Numbered from the stretch's first letter, positions 1 to 9,161 are shown. The stretch: 56,632 bases of DNA from Hyphomicrobiales bacterium (GCA_017305935.1 JAFKJU010000036.1:1-56632); one strand, 5' to 3'. Translations and numbers: made by a program. Notes: generated from the letters alone by a model not told the origin.

Positions 1-1
1 C

Positions 2-172
<171 letters not shown>

Positions 173-267
173 CACTGCCTCGTCTTTCACCTGACTTGAT
201 CGGGTTCTTGATGAACCTACATTCGCGCAACGCAGCCGAATGAATAAGCAGCCGTGAGGCACATGGC

Positions 268-1263
268 ATGAGGCAGAAGCTAATCGATGTTGCAAAGCTC
301 GCCGGCGTCGGGCACGCAACCGTCGACAGGGTTCTCAACCAGCGCGGTGGAGTGAAGCCGGCCACAGCCAAAAAGGTCATCGAAGCGGCGCGTGAACTCG
401 GTGTGGATCGCAAACTGCCCTCTATCTATCGGCAAGGGCTTCGGTTCGAAGTTCTGCTTGGAAGACGACAAATTCCGCTCTGTGCGAGGATGAGCGACGC
501 GTTCGTCCGGGCTGGTCGACCTTTCGAAGATATCGTCGCCGTCGAACGCACCTTTGTCGATGACACAAAGCCGGAGGCACTCGCCCAGGCTATCCTGAAA
601 AGCCGAAGCAATGCGTTGATTGTCTACGGCCAGGAGCACGAGCTGGTCGTCGATGCGATCGCCGAGGTGACCTCCGCTGGTAAGCCCGTGGTGACAATCG
701 TGTCGGACGTTCCATCCGCTCCGCGATATGGCTATGTCGGCATCGATCACTATAAGGCAGGCCGGTGTGCGGCTTTTTTTCTTAGCAGGATGGCGTCGGA
801 GGGAACCGCAATTCTGCTGTGCAGCGACCTTTCCTACAGGGCGCATGCGGAGCGCGTCAGCGGTTGCAGGGATGGTCTCGACCAATATTCGGGCGGGCGG
901 CTGGTGACCGAGCTGATCGAGGCGAGCGAGCGCGATGTCCTAGCCAATCAGCACCTGCTAGATATGCTGTCGGGGACGAACATTGCCGGTATCTATTGTG
1001 CTAGCGCCAACCATCCAACGCTTCACCGGCTGCTTGCCAGGAAGAGTATTGCGCGCCCCTCCGTTTTGATCGGCCATGATCTAAGTGGTGAAACGGAACG
1101 CTTGCTACGCGATGGGACCATGACCCTCGTCATCGACCAAAACCCGGATCTGCAAGTGCGCAAGGCGCTGGTAACTCTGGCGCTTCGGTTTGGACTGGCC
1201 GGCGCGCTGCCGGAGGAAACAACAGTACCCTTCACGATCCATGTTTCCGATAATATCGCCTGA
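268..1263 (+). CDS. LacI-family transcriptional regulator
   Basis: A 331-residue regulator. Residues 1-50 form a LacI helix-turn-helix (VAKLAGVGHATVDRVLNQRG, then VKPATAKKVIEAARELG). The rest is a periplasmic-binding-protein-like effector domain with the usual VGIDHYKAG and SDLSYRAHAER blocks. Such proteins normally repress a neighbouring sugar or polyol operon and release on binding the sugar. It lies upstream of, and in the same direction as, the TIM-barrel/hydroxylase/ferredoxin genes and so probably controls them. The ATG at 268 is used because the helix-turn-helix begins directly after it; no strong ribosome binding site is visible. The effector cannot be read from the sequence. Confidence 0.88.
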   Translation: MRQKLIDVAKLAGVGHATVDRVLNQRGGVKPATAKKVIEAARELGVDRKLPSIYRQGLRFEVLLGRRQIPLCARMSDAFVRAGRPFEDIVAVERTFVDDTKPEALAQAILKSRSNALIVYGQEHELVVDAIAEVTSAGKPVVTIVSDVPSAPRYGYVGIDHYKAGRCAAFFLSRMASEGTAILLCSDLSYRAHAERVSGCRDGLDQYSGGRLVTELIEASERDVLANQHLLDMLSGTNIAGIYCASANHPTLHRLLARKSIARPSVLIGHDLSGETERLLRDGTMTLVIDQNPDLQVRKALVTLALRFGLAGALPEETTVPFTIHVSDNIA

Positions 1264-1453
1264 GTGCTTTTCGCGAGAGACGCTCGGGTCGAAGTCTAGC
1301 GGCGAACAGGGTCCGCAATTCAATGCACGTGATGATCGGTGAGGGAAATCCCTCAACTTATCCGTGGGACCGAGCCTGGCACCTGATAGGTGTTGGCCAA
1401 GGAAGTTGCGGTATCTGTGGCTGTAGCTCAGCCCGGCTTACTGGGAGGCATGA

Positions 1454-2317
1454 ATGACTAAGGCGATGGTTTTTACCCAGTCGATGTGGGCGATGGAGCG
1501 CCGCGAAATCAATCAGCCGGAATTGACCCGGGATGAGAGCCTCCAGAAGATCGCAGAGGCAGGTTTCGACGGCATCAGTGGCCTGTGCATCGATATAGGG
1601 ACTGCTGACGCATTGGCGTCGGCTGCGAAATCCTTCGGTTTGGCGCAGCATGCCGAGTGGCAGTGCTTTCCGAAAACTATCGACGACCTCAAGCCTGTCC
1701 TGGAATTCACGGCCAGATGGGGGGGGCACCACATCTGCCTCCAGCCTGATGTTCGTCCGAGGGGTCTAAGCGAGGCCTTGCCTCTAATGGAGGGCTGGCT
1801 AAAACTGGCCGAGGAGGCCCCAATCCCGCTGTGGATTGAGACGCATCGCGATCGCATGACGACGGATCTCTATTTCACGCTGGACCTTTTGGATGCGTTT
1901 CCGCAGATGGAGTTGGTCGCCGACCTCTCTCATTTCCTCGTTGGGCGGGAGTTTTCCTGGCCGGTAAGCGAGGAAAACCATTATTACATCCATCGCATCC
2001 TCGATCGGGCGCGCGCGCTTCACGGCCGGGTCGCTAGCCGGGAACAGGTGCAGATCGAGATAAGCTTTCCGCATCACAAGCCACTGGTCGACCAGTTCCT
2101 CGGCTGGTGGGAAAGGGCGATGCGCACCTATCTTCTCGATGCGCATGACATCGCACCTTTCGCTTTCAATTGTGAACTCGGCCCGCGACCCTATGCGATA
2201 ACCGATCGGGACGGGCACGACACAACCGATCGCTGGGCCGAGGCGCTGATGCTGAGAGACCTGGTCCGGGAGCGCTGGAGCAAGCTCCAGCATGAGACCC
2301 GCGCGACGGCAGCCTAG
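1454..2317 (+). CDS. Xylose isomerase-like TIM-barrel protein (IolE/MocC-like superfamily)
   Basis: A 287-residue soluble protein of the sugar phosphate isomerase/epimerase TIM-barrel superfamily. Candidate metal ligands sit at strand ends in the family order: Glu/His in WIETHRDRM, Asp/His in VADLSHFL, His in ISFPHHK, and Glu in FNCELGP. Members isomerise, epimerise or dehydrate sugars and inositols (IolE, MocC, hydroxypyruvate isomerase). The start is supported by a GGGAGG ribosome binding site ending 3 bases before ATG; the ATG at 1451 is closed at once by a stop. The next gene begins 20 bases downstream, so the two are likely co-transcribed. The substrate is unknown; a sugar-like or inositol-like compound handled with the adjacent oxygenase is the natural inference. 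Confidence 0.75.
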   Translation: MTKAMVFTQSMWAMERREINQPELTRDESLQKIAEAGFDGISGLCIDIGTADALASAAKSFGLAQHAEWQCFPKTIDDLKPVLEFTARWGGHHICLQPDVRPRGLSEALPLMEGWLKLAEEAPIPLWIETHRDRMTTDLYFTLDLLDAFPQMELVADLSHFLVGREFSWPVSEENHYYIHRILDRARALHGRVASREQVQIEISFPHHKPLVDQFLGWWERAMRTYLLDAHDIAPFAFNCELGPRPYAITDRDGHDTTDRWAEALMLRDLVRERWSKLQHETRATAA

Positions 2318-2337
2318 AGACTACTGGAGGACGCCAT

Positions 2338-3336
2338 ATGACCGATATTCAGCACCCCGAAAGGCCAAATACGGGCGGATGGGCTCCGCCCAAACCGGTG
2401 GAAACGCCGCCGCTCTTCGTATGGCCTCCCAAGCCGATGGCCCTGTTTCGCTGGCTGTTCGGCAAGGAGGGCTACTTGCTGCCCTTCAACATCCCAATCA
2501 TGATCATCTCCACGCTGATTTGGTGGTATTTGATCCCGGACATGGAGACGATGAAGACGTTCCAGTTCGGCTGGATCGCGCAGGTGTATCTCGTCAACCT
2601 CGTCGTACTCGCCGCCTGGACCAGCCTTTGGTACGCGCGCTTCTACATCCAGCGGGCGCAGGACATCGAGTACAAGTACAACAAGCGGTGGCCGAAGAAC
2701 ACGGAGACGTTCATGTTCGGCAGCCAGCTGCTGGACAACATGTTCTGGACGCTCGTCAGTGGCGTGACGATCTGGACGGCCTATCTCGTGGTTACGCTCT
2801 GGGCCATGGCGAACGGCTGGCTGCCTTACCTCGATATCGGCGAGCATCCTTATTACTTCGCGCTCTTCATGTTCATGATTGGGCTGTTCCGCGAGTTTCA
2901 CTTCTATACGGTGCACCGCATTCTGCATATCGGCCCACTCTACAAGTGGTTTCACTCCATCCACCACAAGAACTCCAACCCAACGCCGTGGTCGGGAATG
3001 GCGATGCATCCGGTCGAGCACGTGCTCTACATGTCGGGCGTGCTGATCCATTGGATAATCCCATCCAATCCGCTGCTCGTTATCTACCACCTGCAACACC
3101 TGGCCTTCCTGCCGGCGCCCGACCACAGCGGCTTTGCCAAGCTGGTCGTCAACGGCAAGCCGCAAGTCGATATCGCTACGTACATGCATTACCTGCACCA
3201 TCGTTATTTCGAGGTGAACTATGGCGGCGATGGCTCGGTGCCGCTCGATCGCCTGTTCGGCACCTGGCACAACGGCTCTGCGGAAGCGCATGAGCGGATG
3301 AACCAGCGCTTCGAGAAAAAGAAGTACAAGCGCTGA
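2338..3336 (+). CDS. Sterol desaturase / fatty acid hydroxylase family membrane di-iron oxygenase
   Basis: A 332-residue integral membrane protein with the histidine clusters of the fatty acid hydroxylase superfamily: HRILH at 193-197, HSIHH at 206-210 and HYLHH at 284-288, with further His around 225-260. These bind two irons and activate O2 for hydroxylation or desaturation. Hydrophobic segments near residues 48-66, 82-98, 135-155 and 170-188 precede the catalytic loop. The reaction needs electrons, and the next genes encode a Rieske ferredoxin and two reductases, so a complete electron chain is present. The set recalls the mocD/mocE/mocF rhizopine oxygenase, though my recollection is that MocD belongs to the fatty acid desaturase rather than the sterol desaturase family. 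The substrate is unknown. Confidence 0.88.
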   Translation: MTDIQHPERPNTGGWAPPKPVETPPLFVWPPKPMALFRWLFGKEGYLLPFNIPIMIISTLIWWYLIPDMETMKTFQFGWIAQVYLVNLVVLAAWTSLWYARFYIQRAQDIEYKYNKRWPKNTETFMFGSQLLDNMFWTLVSGVTIWTAYLVVTLWAMANGWLPYLDIGEHPYYFALFMFMIGLFREFHFYTVHRILHIGPLYKWFHSIHHKNSNPTPWSGMAMHPVEHVLYMSGVLIHWIIPSNPLLVIYHLQHLAFLPAPDHSGFAKLVVNGKPQVDIATYMHYLHHRYFEVNYGGDGSVPLDRLFGTWHNGSAEAHERMNQRFEKKKYKR

Positions 3337-3426
3337 CCGTAAACCCCGAACTGGATAAAGCCTCGTCGGCGAGGCCCCGTGCGGGCCTTGTCCGGCAGAT
3401 GAAAGCCGACCGATAGGAGATGCTCC

Positions 3427-4671
3427 GTGCACCAAGAGAATATGGTGATCGTCGGCGCCGGTCATTCCGGTGCCCGAGCAGCCCAGGCGCTTCGCGCCAA
3501 CGGGTGGCAGGAACGTATCACAATCATCGATGCAGAGGGACGCACCCCTTACGAGCGCCCACCGCTCTCCAAGGCGGTGTTGAAAGGAGAACGGGCAGCT
3601 GAGGTCGCGCCGCTATTTCCGGCCGGCTACCTCGCCGAGAACGGCATTGATTTTCTCTCTGGTATAGGCGCGACGGCGATCGATCGTGCCGGACAACGCC
3701 TCGCTCTGTCAGATGGAAACACGCTTCCCTACCATCGTCTTCTTCTTGCGACGGGCGCCATTCCTCGCGATCTGGGCGTGCCGGGACGGGATGCGAGCGG
3801 AATCTACCCACTGAGAAATGCCGCCGATGCAGAGAGTATCGCGCAGCGTCTACAGCCGGGCGTTGATATCGTGATTGTCGGTGGCGGGCTTATCGGGCTC
3901 GAAGCAGCATCGGCCGCCATTTCGCGCGGGTGCAACGTCACGGTCGTTGAGGCGGGACCGCGTTTAATGATGCGCGCCGTTCCTGCCCCGCTGTCCAGCA
4001 AGATCAGGCATCATCATGAGAGCAAGGGCGTTCGGTTCCTTTTCGGCCGGAGGGTCGTGGGGTTCGGTCAGCATGCCGGTGGGCTGAATTCGGTTAGCCT
4101 CAACGACGGAACGACGCTCACCTGCTCGGCGAGTATCATATCGATCGGTGTCCTGCCACGCACGGAGCTTGCCGAACGCGCTGGCCTCACTCTTGACAAC
4201 GGTGTTGCGGTCAACTGCTTTTTGCAGACCTCTGATCCTTACATCTACGCCGCCGGCGACGCATCCTCCTTTGCGCTTGGCCCCGGGGTGCGCATGCGGC
4301 TTGAATGCTGGAAGAATGCCGAAGACCAAGGAAGCGTCGTCGCCCGGAATATGATGGGTGGCTGCGAACCCTATTTGCCGTTTCCCTGGATGTGGTCTGA
4401 TCAGTTCGACCAGACCATGCAGATCGCCGGCATTGCCGATGGCGCGGTCGACCATGTGGAGCGCCAGTGCGAGGACGGTACATTGCTGATCTACCATCTC
4501 GATGACGCGGAGAAGATCCAGGCGGTCAGCGGTTTCGGATCGATTCGCGAAGTGTCACGCGGGGTCCGGGCCGGACAGATGTTGATGGAGCGAGGCCTTC
4601 GACCGTCCCGGCAGGCGCTACAAGACCCGAATTGCGACCTCAGAATGTTCGCGAAAGCTGTAGTTGCCTGA
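3427..4671 (+). CDS. FAD-dependent NAD(P)H:ferredoxin reductase (first copy)
   Basis: A 414-residue pyridine nucleotide-disulphide oxidoreductase of the rubredoxin/ferredoxin reductase type (BphA4, MocF-like). The N-terminal FAD fold starts IVGAGHSGARAA. PPLSK at about 48-52 is typical of the family. The NAD(P) fold is IVIVGGGLIGLEAASAA at about 142-158, and the second FAD motif is YAAGDASSF. A C-terminal reductase domain contains PYLPFPWMWSDQFDQTMQIAG. It passes electrons from NAD(P)H to a [2Fe-2S] protein. The GTG start at 3427 is preceded by GGAG at the right distance. It sits between the hydroxylase and the Rieske ferredoxin gene and almost certainly serves them. Confidence 0.9.
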   Translation: MHQENMVIVGAGHSGARAAQALRANGWQERITIIDAEGRTPYERPPLSKAVLKGERAAEVAPLFPAGYLAENGIDFLSGIGATAIDRAGQRLALSDGNTLPYHRLLLATGAIPRDLGVPGRDASGIYPLRNAADAESIAQRLQPGVDIVIVGGGLIGLEAASAAISRGCNVTVVEAGPRLMMRAVPAPLSSKIRHHHESKGVRFLFGRRVVGFGQHAGGLNSVSLNDGTTLTCSASIISIGVLPRTELAERAGLTLDNGVAVNCFLQTSDPYIYAAGDASSFALGPGVRMRLECWKNAEDQGSVVARNMMGGCEPYLPFPWMWSDQFDQTMQIAGIADGAVDHVERQCEDGTLLIYHLDDAEKIQAVSGFGSIREVSRGVRAGQMLMERGLRPSRQALQDPNCDLRMFAKAVVA

Positions 4672-4734
4672 CAGGAGAGTTGGCTTCGCGCCGCCTCTCA
4701 AAACTATGCTCGAAATACAGAACCGGAGTGACAC

Positions 4735-5058
4735 ATGTCGGATACTAAAAATTGGATCAAGGCCCTGGATACAACGAAAGTAGCACGTGGGGACGTGGCT
4801 CGTTGGGATCACGATGGCCGCAGCTATGCGATCTTCAGGACGGATAGCGACGCCTTTTACGCGACCGACGATATTTGCACGCATGAATACGCCCATATCT
4901 CCGATGGCTATGTCGAGGGAACGACGATCGAATGCCCAAGGCATGCTGGCTGTTTCGATTTCCGCACGGGGCAGGCGCTCAACCCGCCCGTATGTGTCAA
5001 TCTCAGGACCTTCCCCGTCAAAGTTGAGGATGGGGCAATCTATATAGATATTGCCTGA
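4735..5058 (+). CDS. Rieske-type [2Fe-2S] ferredoxin (MocE-like)
   Basis: A 107-residue soluble Rieske ferredoxin. The cluster ligands are Cys48-x-His50 in ICTHEYA and Cys67-x2-His70 in ECPRHAG, with 16 residues between the two pairs. The length matches free-standing electron carriers of multicomponent oxygenases rather than a domain of a larger oxygenase. It would shuttle electrons from either flanking FAD reductase to the membrane di-iron hydroxylase. It lies 63 bases after one reductase and about 105 bases before the other. Rhizopine MocE and the ferredoxins of ring-hydroxylating systems are the closest functional analogues; the partner assignment is from context only. Confidence 0.9.
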   Translation: MSDTKNWIKALDTTKVARGDVARWDHDGRSYAIFRTDSDAFYATDDICTHEYAHISDGYVEGTTIECPRHAGCFDFRTGQALNPPVCVNLRTFPVKVEDGAIYIDIA

Positions 5059-5164
5059 GCTCCGCTGTCCGCAACTTGCTCCCTTTCGCGCCTCAGGAGT
5101 CCATTTGAGTATTCTGCAATTCGTGACATGTTGAGCCCAAGAGCAATGTCTGATGAGCTGACGT

Positions 5165-6385
5165 ATGTCTGAGCGAATTGTGATCATTGGGGCTGGGCAG
5201 TCTGGGGGAAGAGTTGCTCAGATCCTCGCCAGCAATGCCGATACGAATATGAGCATCACTCTCATCGGATCGGAGCCTCACCGGCCCTATAACCGGCCGC
5301 CCCTCTCCAAGGGCGTGCTTCTGGGGAAATCCGGACTGGATGACTGCCTGGTCTGGCCGCAAGACGGCAGTGTCGAAAGTCGGGTCATGTTCCATGCGGG
5401 CCGCAGGGCCAAGTCATTCGATGCGCGACAACAGTCAGTTGAACTCGATAACGGCACAGTGCTCGAATACGATAAGCTCGTGCTCGCAACAGGGTCGCGG
5501 GTGCGCCATCTTTCGGTTCCGGGAGCCGGCGCGGAAGGAGTTTATACGCTTCGCACCTTCGACGATGCGGAAAGGATCGCCAGGCAGTTTCGAACAGGGA
5601 AAAGGCTTCTCGTGGTCGGCGGCGGTTTCGTGGGGCTCGAAATCGCGGCCGCCGCTCGCGCCAGAGGGCTGGAAACCGTGGTCGTCGAGGCGACTCACCG
5701 CCTTCTTTCGCGCATCGTGCCGGAAGAGGTTGGCGCCGCCTTGGCGCGGTATCACGAAGAGGCTGGTGTTTCGTTTCGCGTCGGATCTATGGTTGAGGAG
5801 TTGGTGACAACGAGCTCGAGAAAGCCCAACGCTGCTGTGCTATCGAACGGCGAGACGCTGCCCTATGACCTTGCGGTCGTCGGCGTTGGCGTGACAGCCG
5901 ATACGGCGCTTGCAAAGGCGGCTGGCCTGGATGTTCAGGTCGGAATTAGAGCTGACTCATCTCTGAGAACGTCGGCGCCAAACGTATTTGCCTGCGGCGA
6001 CGCCGTATCTTTCTGGCATCCCGTGTTCGAGCGTCATGTACGAGTGGAAGCCTGGCACAACGCGGAGGACCACGCGCGTGTCGTCGCTGATCAGTTGCTG
6101 GGACGGCCGGCAGTCTGCAATACCGTGCCGTTCTTCTGGTCCGATCAATACGATCGCTCGATGCAGATCGTCGGCATCCCGCATTTCGGCAGCGAACTTG
6201 TAAGCTGCACGCTCAACGATGCCAAGATATTGTATCACCTCGATGCGTATGGTGTTCTTGTTGCCGCAACAGCATTGGGGCATGACAGAGTAATCGGTAG
6301 AAAAATATCAGAAGCCCGTCGCTTGATCATGCGCAAGGTAAAGCCCGATCCCCATCTTATGAAACAAGGCCGTTCTCTTCTCTAA
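5165..6385 (+). CDS. FAD-dependent NAD(P)H:ferredoxin reductase (second copy)
   Basis: A 406-residue paralogue of the reductase at 3427-4671, with the same order of elements: IIGAGQSGGRVAQ at the N-terminus, RPYNRPPLSKGVLLG, the NAD(P)-binding LLVVGGGFVGLEIAAAA, the FACGDAVSF motif, and the C-terminal PFFWSDQYDRSMQIVG. Two such reductases flanking a single ferredoxin is unusual. One may serve a different oxygenase encoded elsewhere, or they may differ in NADH/NADPH preference. ATG at 5165 is chosen because the FAD motif begins within five residues of it; the ribosome binding site is weak. It is the last gene of the cluster and is followed by decayed sequence. Confidence 0.88.
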   Translation: MSERIVIIGAGQSGGRVAQILASNADTNMSITLIGSEPHRPYNRPPLSKGVLLGKSGLDDCLVWPQDGSVESRVMFHAGRRAKSFDARQQSVELDNGTVLEYDKLVLATGSRVRHLSVPGAGAEGVYTLRTFDDAERIARQFRTGKRLLVVGGGFVGLEIAAAARARGLETVVVEATHRLLSRIVPEEVGAALARYHEEAGVSFRVGSMVEELVTTSSRKPNAAVLSNGETLPYDLAVVGVGVTADTALAKAAGLDVQVGIRADSSLRTSAPNVFACGDAVSFWHPVFERHVRVEAWHNAEDHARVVADQLLGRPAVCNTVPFFWSDQYDRSMQIVGIPHFGSELVSCTLNDAKILYHLDAYGVLVAATALGHDRVIGRKISEARRLIMRKVKPDPHLMKQGRSLL

Positions 6386-6558
6386 GCACGCGGTTTCGTT
6401 GCCGAAGCAGGCTGCCGCGAAGCACTCTCCGATGTGGCCGACGGACCGGATGCGGCAGATCGGCCAGTTCCCGCTTCAAGCGGATCTTCATCCCAACGTA
6501 CGCTTGCACAATGCGTCCTTTGACATGAGGTGCTTTGGCTGCGTCCGATCCGCTCATG

Positions 6559-7342
6559 TCACAACCCACAGATCCGAAACGACGTGCGGCCGGAGAACTC
6601 CGGCACGGCACCGACCCCCTCCAGCCGCTCGAACGGCCGCATCCCGCCCAACGCGACAACCGCTGCCAAAGCGGATGCCGGCACGGAATCGTCTTCGAGC
6701 ACTTTCGCGATCACCGCGCCGGTGCCCTGGTGCGGACCTTCGATGCGGCGGCGACAAGCGCGTCCGCCCGGCGGACGATTTCCAACGCCGAACGCAGCAT
6801 CGCGCCGGCCCCTCGGTCAAGGCAAGGCAGACGGCCTAGGCAAAGACCGGATCGCCTGGACGCAGGCGGACCCTGCCCCCAAAGCGTCTTGAAGGCGAGC
6901 CCATGGCGCTCGGCCATCAGCAGCAGCACAGCAAAATCCCATTTCAACATCACGGTGATCAGCCCATCGGCGAGCGCCCACGCCAGCGATTCGGCGTCCG
7001 GGCGGTCGCTGTAAATTGCCGTCACAAGCTCGACCGCGGCGAGGGGGCCGGCCGACCGGCCTACAGCACCCTGTTACCATGGTCGACGGCTTCGACAAGC
7101 GGCTTATCCCAGACGAGGCCAGGCAGATCGACCAGTTCCATCACGCTTTTCGTAGAAAAGTCGGGCTTTCGCCCGGGAAACCTTTTGTAGGTCAAGAACT
7201 CCCTGTCCGCCGGGCCAGGATCGTCACCGGCCGCTTTCAGCAACACGGCCTCGCACAACGCTGCCTCATGCTCACTGCGGCCCATCAGCCGGACCGCACC
7301 GACGGCGCATTTCAGCGCCTGTCGCACGCGTGGAGAACCAGC
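6559..7342 (-). pseudogene. Decayed DUF1403-family gene, 5'-truncated, with two frameshifts and an in-frame stop
   Basis: On the minus strand, pieces of one protein lie in order but in changing frames. VRQALKCAVGAVRLMGRSEH followed by AALCEAVLLKAAGDDPGPAD is at 7330-7200. VELVTAIYSDRPDAESLAW plus ADGLITVMLKWDFAVLLLMA lies after a shift near 7070. RPGDPVFA, a TAG, then AVCLA follow. GAMLRSALEIVRRADALVAA then leads, after another shift near 6715, to GAVIAKVLEDDSVPASALA and a C-terminus SGRTSFRICGL. The layout and the final (F)R(L)YGL-type end match DUF1403, a family of unknown function in rhizobia and other Alphaproteobacteria. The N-terminus is missing, cut off next to the start of the DUF892 gene. 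The family name is from memory, not a search. Confidence 0.7.
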
Positions 7343-7837
7343 ATGAAATCGCTGTCAGATATTTTCGAGCACACTCTTCAAGACATTTATTACGCCGAAA
7401 ACGCGATCACCAAGGCGTTGCCCAAAGTCGCCAAGGCGGCCAGGAGCCCGCAGTTGAAGAAAGCGGACGAGGAGCATCTTTTGGAAACGAAGGAACAGAT
7501 CAAGAAGCTGGAGCAGGTCTTCAAGTCGATCGGGAAAAAGGCATCCGGCGAAAAGTGCGATGCCATTGAAGGCCTGATCAAGGAGGCTGACGGACTGATG
7601 GAAGAGGCCGAAGGTACGGCGCTGGACGCGGGGCTCCTCGCCGCCTGCCAAGCCGTCGAACATTATGAAATCGCCCGCTACGGTTCGCTCCGCGAATGGG
7701 CGAAGGATCTCGGCCACGATGAAGCGCATAAACTGTTGAGCGAAATCCTCGATCAGGAGAAGGCGACGAATAACAAGCTGACGAACCTGGCGGTGACGGA
7801 AATCAACACTTCGTCCGCCGGCACGAAGGCAGCTTAA
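7343..7837 (+). CDS. DUF892 ferritin-like protein (YciE/YciF type)
   Basis: A 164-residue, almost fully helical protein beginning MKSLSDIFEHTLQDIYYAEN, the signature start of DUF892 (YciF) proteins. Ferritin-like carboxylate/histidine positions are visible: E in YYAEN, E/H in DEEHLLETKEQ, and E-H-YE-x2-RY in AVEHYEIARYG. The C-terminal half has HDEAHKLLSEILDQEKATNN. Family members are small di-iron ferritin-like proteins tied to general stress responses; a precise activity is not established. ATG at 7343 is used because the family signature begins there; the upstream in-frame extension has no resemblance. It begins exactly where the DUF1403 remnant is cut, so an insertion or deletion probably brought them together. 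Confidence 0.88.
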   Translation: MKSLSDIFEHTLQDIYYAENAITKALPKVAKAARSPQLKKADEEHLLETKEQIKKLEQVFKSIGKKASGEKCDAIEGLIKEADGLMEEAEGTALDAGLLAACQAVEHYEIARYGSLREWAKDLGHDEAHKLLSEILDQEKATNNKLTNLAVTEINTSSAGTKAA

Positions 7838-8063
7838 CGGCGTCAACCGAAGCGCAACATAATTGGCGACATCAAGCGGACGATCTCGATCGCCACGCAA
7901 CCATGTATAATCGCAAAATCACATATGAAAATCTCCAATTGCGAATGCAACTGTGCCCATCTGCGGCTTTTCGGAAAGGAGCGGGAGAATGATCAGGTTC
8001 ATGGATAGTCATGCCTATCCCGGATGCCCGGCCGTGGCCGAGGACCTGCCGCAGGAGTGATCT

Positions 8064-8251
8064 GTGCATGTGGAATTCAGCGGCGGCACGGTGGCGGGCG
8101 GGCGCATCGCCCGCCGCGACGACGGCGGGATCGCATTGACGATCGCGCCCACAGCACCGCCAAGGGAACGGCGATCGCGCAAAAAACCTGGCTGCTGGAA
8201 AACCGGGGTGAGGATCGCTGGCGCGTCAGCCGCCGGCTCAACCGGGACTGA
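8064..8251 (+). pseudogene. Small hypothetical gene broken by one frameshift
   Basis: From a GTG at 8064 (GGAG six bases upstream) the reading VHVEFSGGTVAGGRIARRDD then GGIALTIAP looks protein-like. One frame over, the continuation STAKGTAIAQKTWLLENRGE then DRWRVSRRLNRD ends at a stop at 8249-8251. A single-base shift near 8147-8150 would join them into a basic protein of about 62 residues. I do not recognise the family. A 24-codon reading frame at 7989-8060 with a good ribosome binding site precedes it and could be a leader peptide or chance. A sequencing error instead of a true mutation is possible. Apart from this, 7838-8321 shows nothing else I recognise. Confidence 0.45.
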
Positions 8252-8321
8252 CCGCCGGCAAGAGGGACGTCAGGTCGCGCCGCCCTTTCGATCTGCATCG
8301 ATGTCACGGACGCATGCATGA

Positions 8322-9161
8322 TCATGCCGTTGCCGGCCTGTCATCCAGAAAGGGTTCATAGGCCATAGCCGCGAGGACCGCGCCATCGTCGGTTTCGGGA
8401 TCGCCACAGATGGTAATGCGCGATCCGGAGACGAGACCTGCAATCTCTTCCACATATTGCATCAGCGGATCGGACGGCGAGGAGGAAATCAACGCCGGCA
8501 CCGACAGCAGCGGCAGACGGTCGCGCTTGGCATAGCGGGCCACGGCCGAATAGGAGATGTGATAGGTGTTCAGCGCCTTCAGCACCTCGACGACGAACTC
8601 GTGCAGCCGTTCCGGCGAAGGCATGTCGATGTTGCGGCGCGTCGCTTCGCGACGGTCGTACCAGGGGGCGAAGAGGAACTGATCGCGGCAATAATTCCAT
8701 GCCCAGTTGAACTGGCTGCCCATGGCGTCGGGTCTGACCACCGGGGAATTGTTGGCGATCTGGTTCTGCTGGCGTTGCGCCGACCACAGGCCCATATTGT
8801 CGATGATGATATGGGCGACCCGTTCGGGCTTTTGAATCGCGGATTCGAGCGCGATGCTCGCCCCGCTATGGCTGCCGAAGAGATCGCAGCTTTCGATGCC
8901 GAGCGCATCGATCGCTTCCCAGGTCGCGGCGGCGAAATCGGCGATTTCAGGCGTGCCGGTCAGCGCCGTCGAATCGCCGTTGCCGCGCGTGTCGAGCGCA
9001 ATGGTGCGGCGGCTCTTGCCCATTTCCCGCAGCAGCGGGGCCAGCATCAGGCCGGAGCCCGGCGAGGGATGGAGAAGGACGAGAGGGCGGACGCCGCCCT
9101 CCCCGCATTCGCGATAATGCACTTGCCCACCGGGCACATCGAGAAAACCACGTCGGATCAT
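8322..9161 (-). CDS. Alpha/beta-fold hydrolase
   Basis: A 279-residue soluble alpha/beta hydrolase. The nucleophile elbow is LFGSHSGAS with Ser98. The oxyanion region is LLHPSPGSG near residue 30, and LDTRGNGDS (57-64) matches the family's conserved strand/loop. Candidate acid residues lie in the SSPSDPLM region. The usual catalytic His is not obvious near the C-terminus, which reads CGDPETDDGAVLAAMAYEP, so activity may be altered. It is the last gene of a three-gene operon: its ATG overlaps the methyltransferase stop by four bases. It could hydrolyse an ester, lactone or C-C bond; the substrate is unknown. A TGTnnACA element in the operon promoter suggests control with the neighbouring catabolic genes. 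Confidence 0.85.
   Translation of the reverse strand: MIRRGFLDVPGGQVHYRECGEGGVRPLVLLHPSPGSGLMLAPLLREMGKSRRTIALDTRGNGDSTALTGTPEIADFAAATWEAIDALGIESCDLFGSHSGASIALESAIQKPERVAHIIIDNMGLWSAQRQQNQIANNSPVVRPDAMGSQFNWAWNYCRDQFLFAPWYDRREATRRNIDMPSPERLHEFVVEVLKALNTYHISYSAVARYAKRDRLPLLSVPALISSSPSDPLMQYVEEIAGLVSGSRITICGDPETDDGAVLAAMAYEPFLDDRPATA

Noticed and set aside
3358-3395. Hairpin GCCTCGTCGGCGAGGC between the hydroxylase and reductase genes as a terminator
   Set aside because: No T-run follows and the genes on both sides are co-directional and functionally linked; at most an mRNA-stability element.
6357-6557. A 66-codon minus-strand frame starting right after the DUF1403 remnant
   Set aside because: No recognisable sequence, it overlaps the end of the ferredoxin reductase gene, and its neighbour is decayed.
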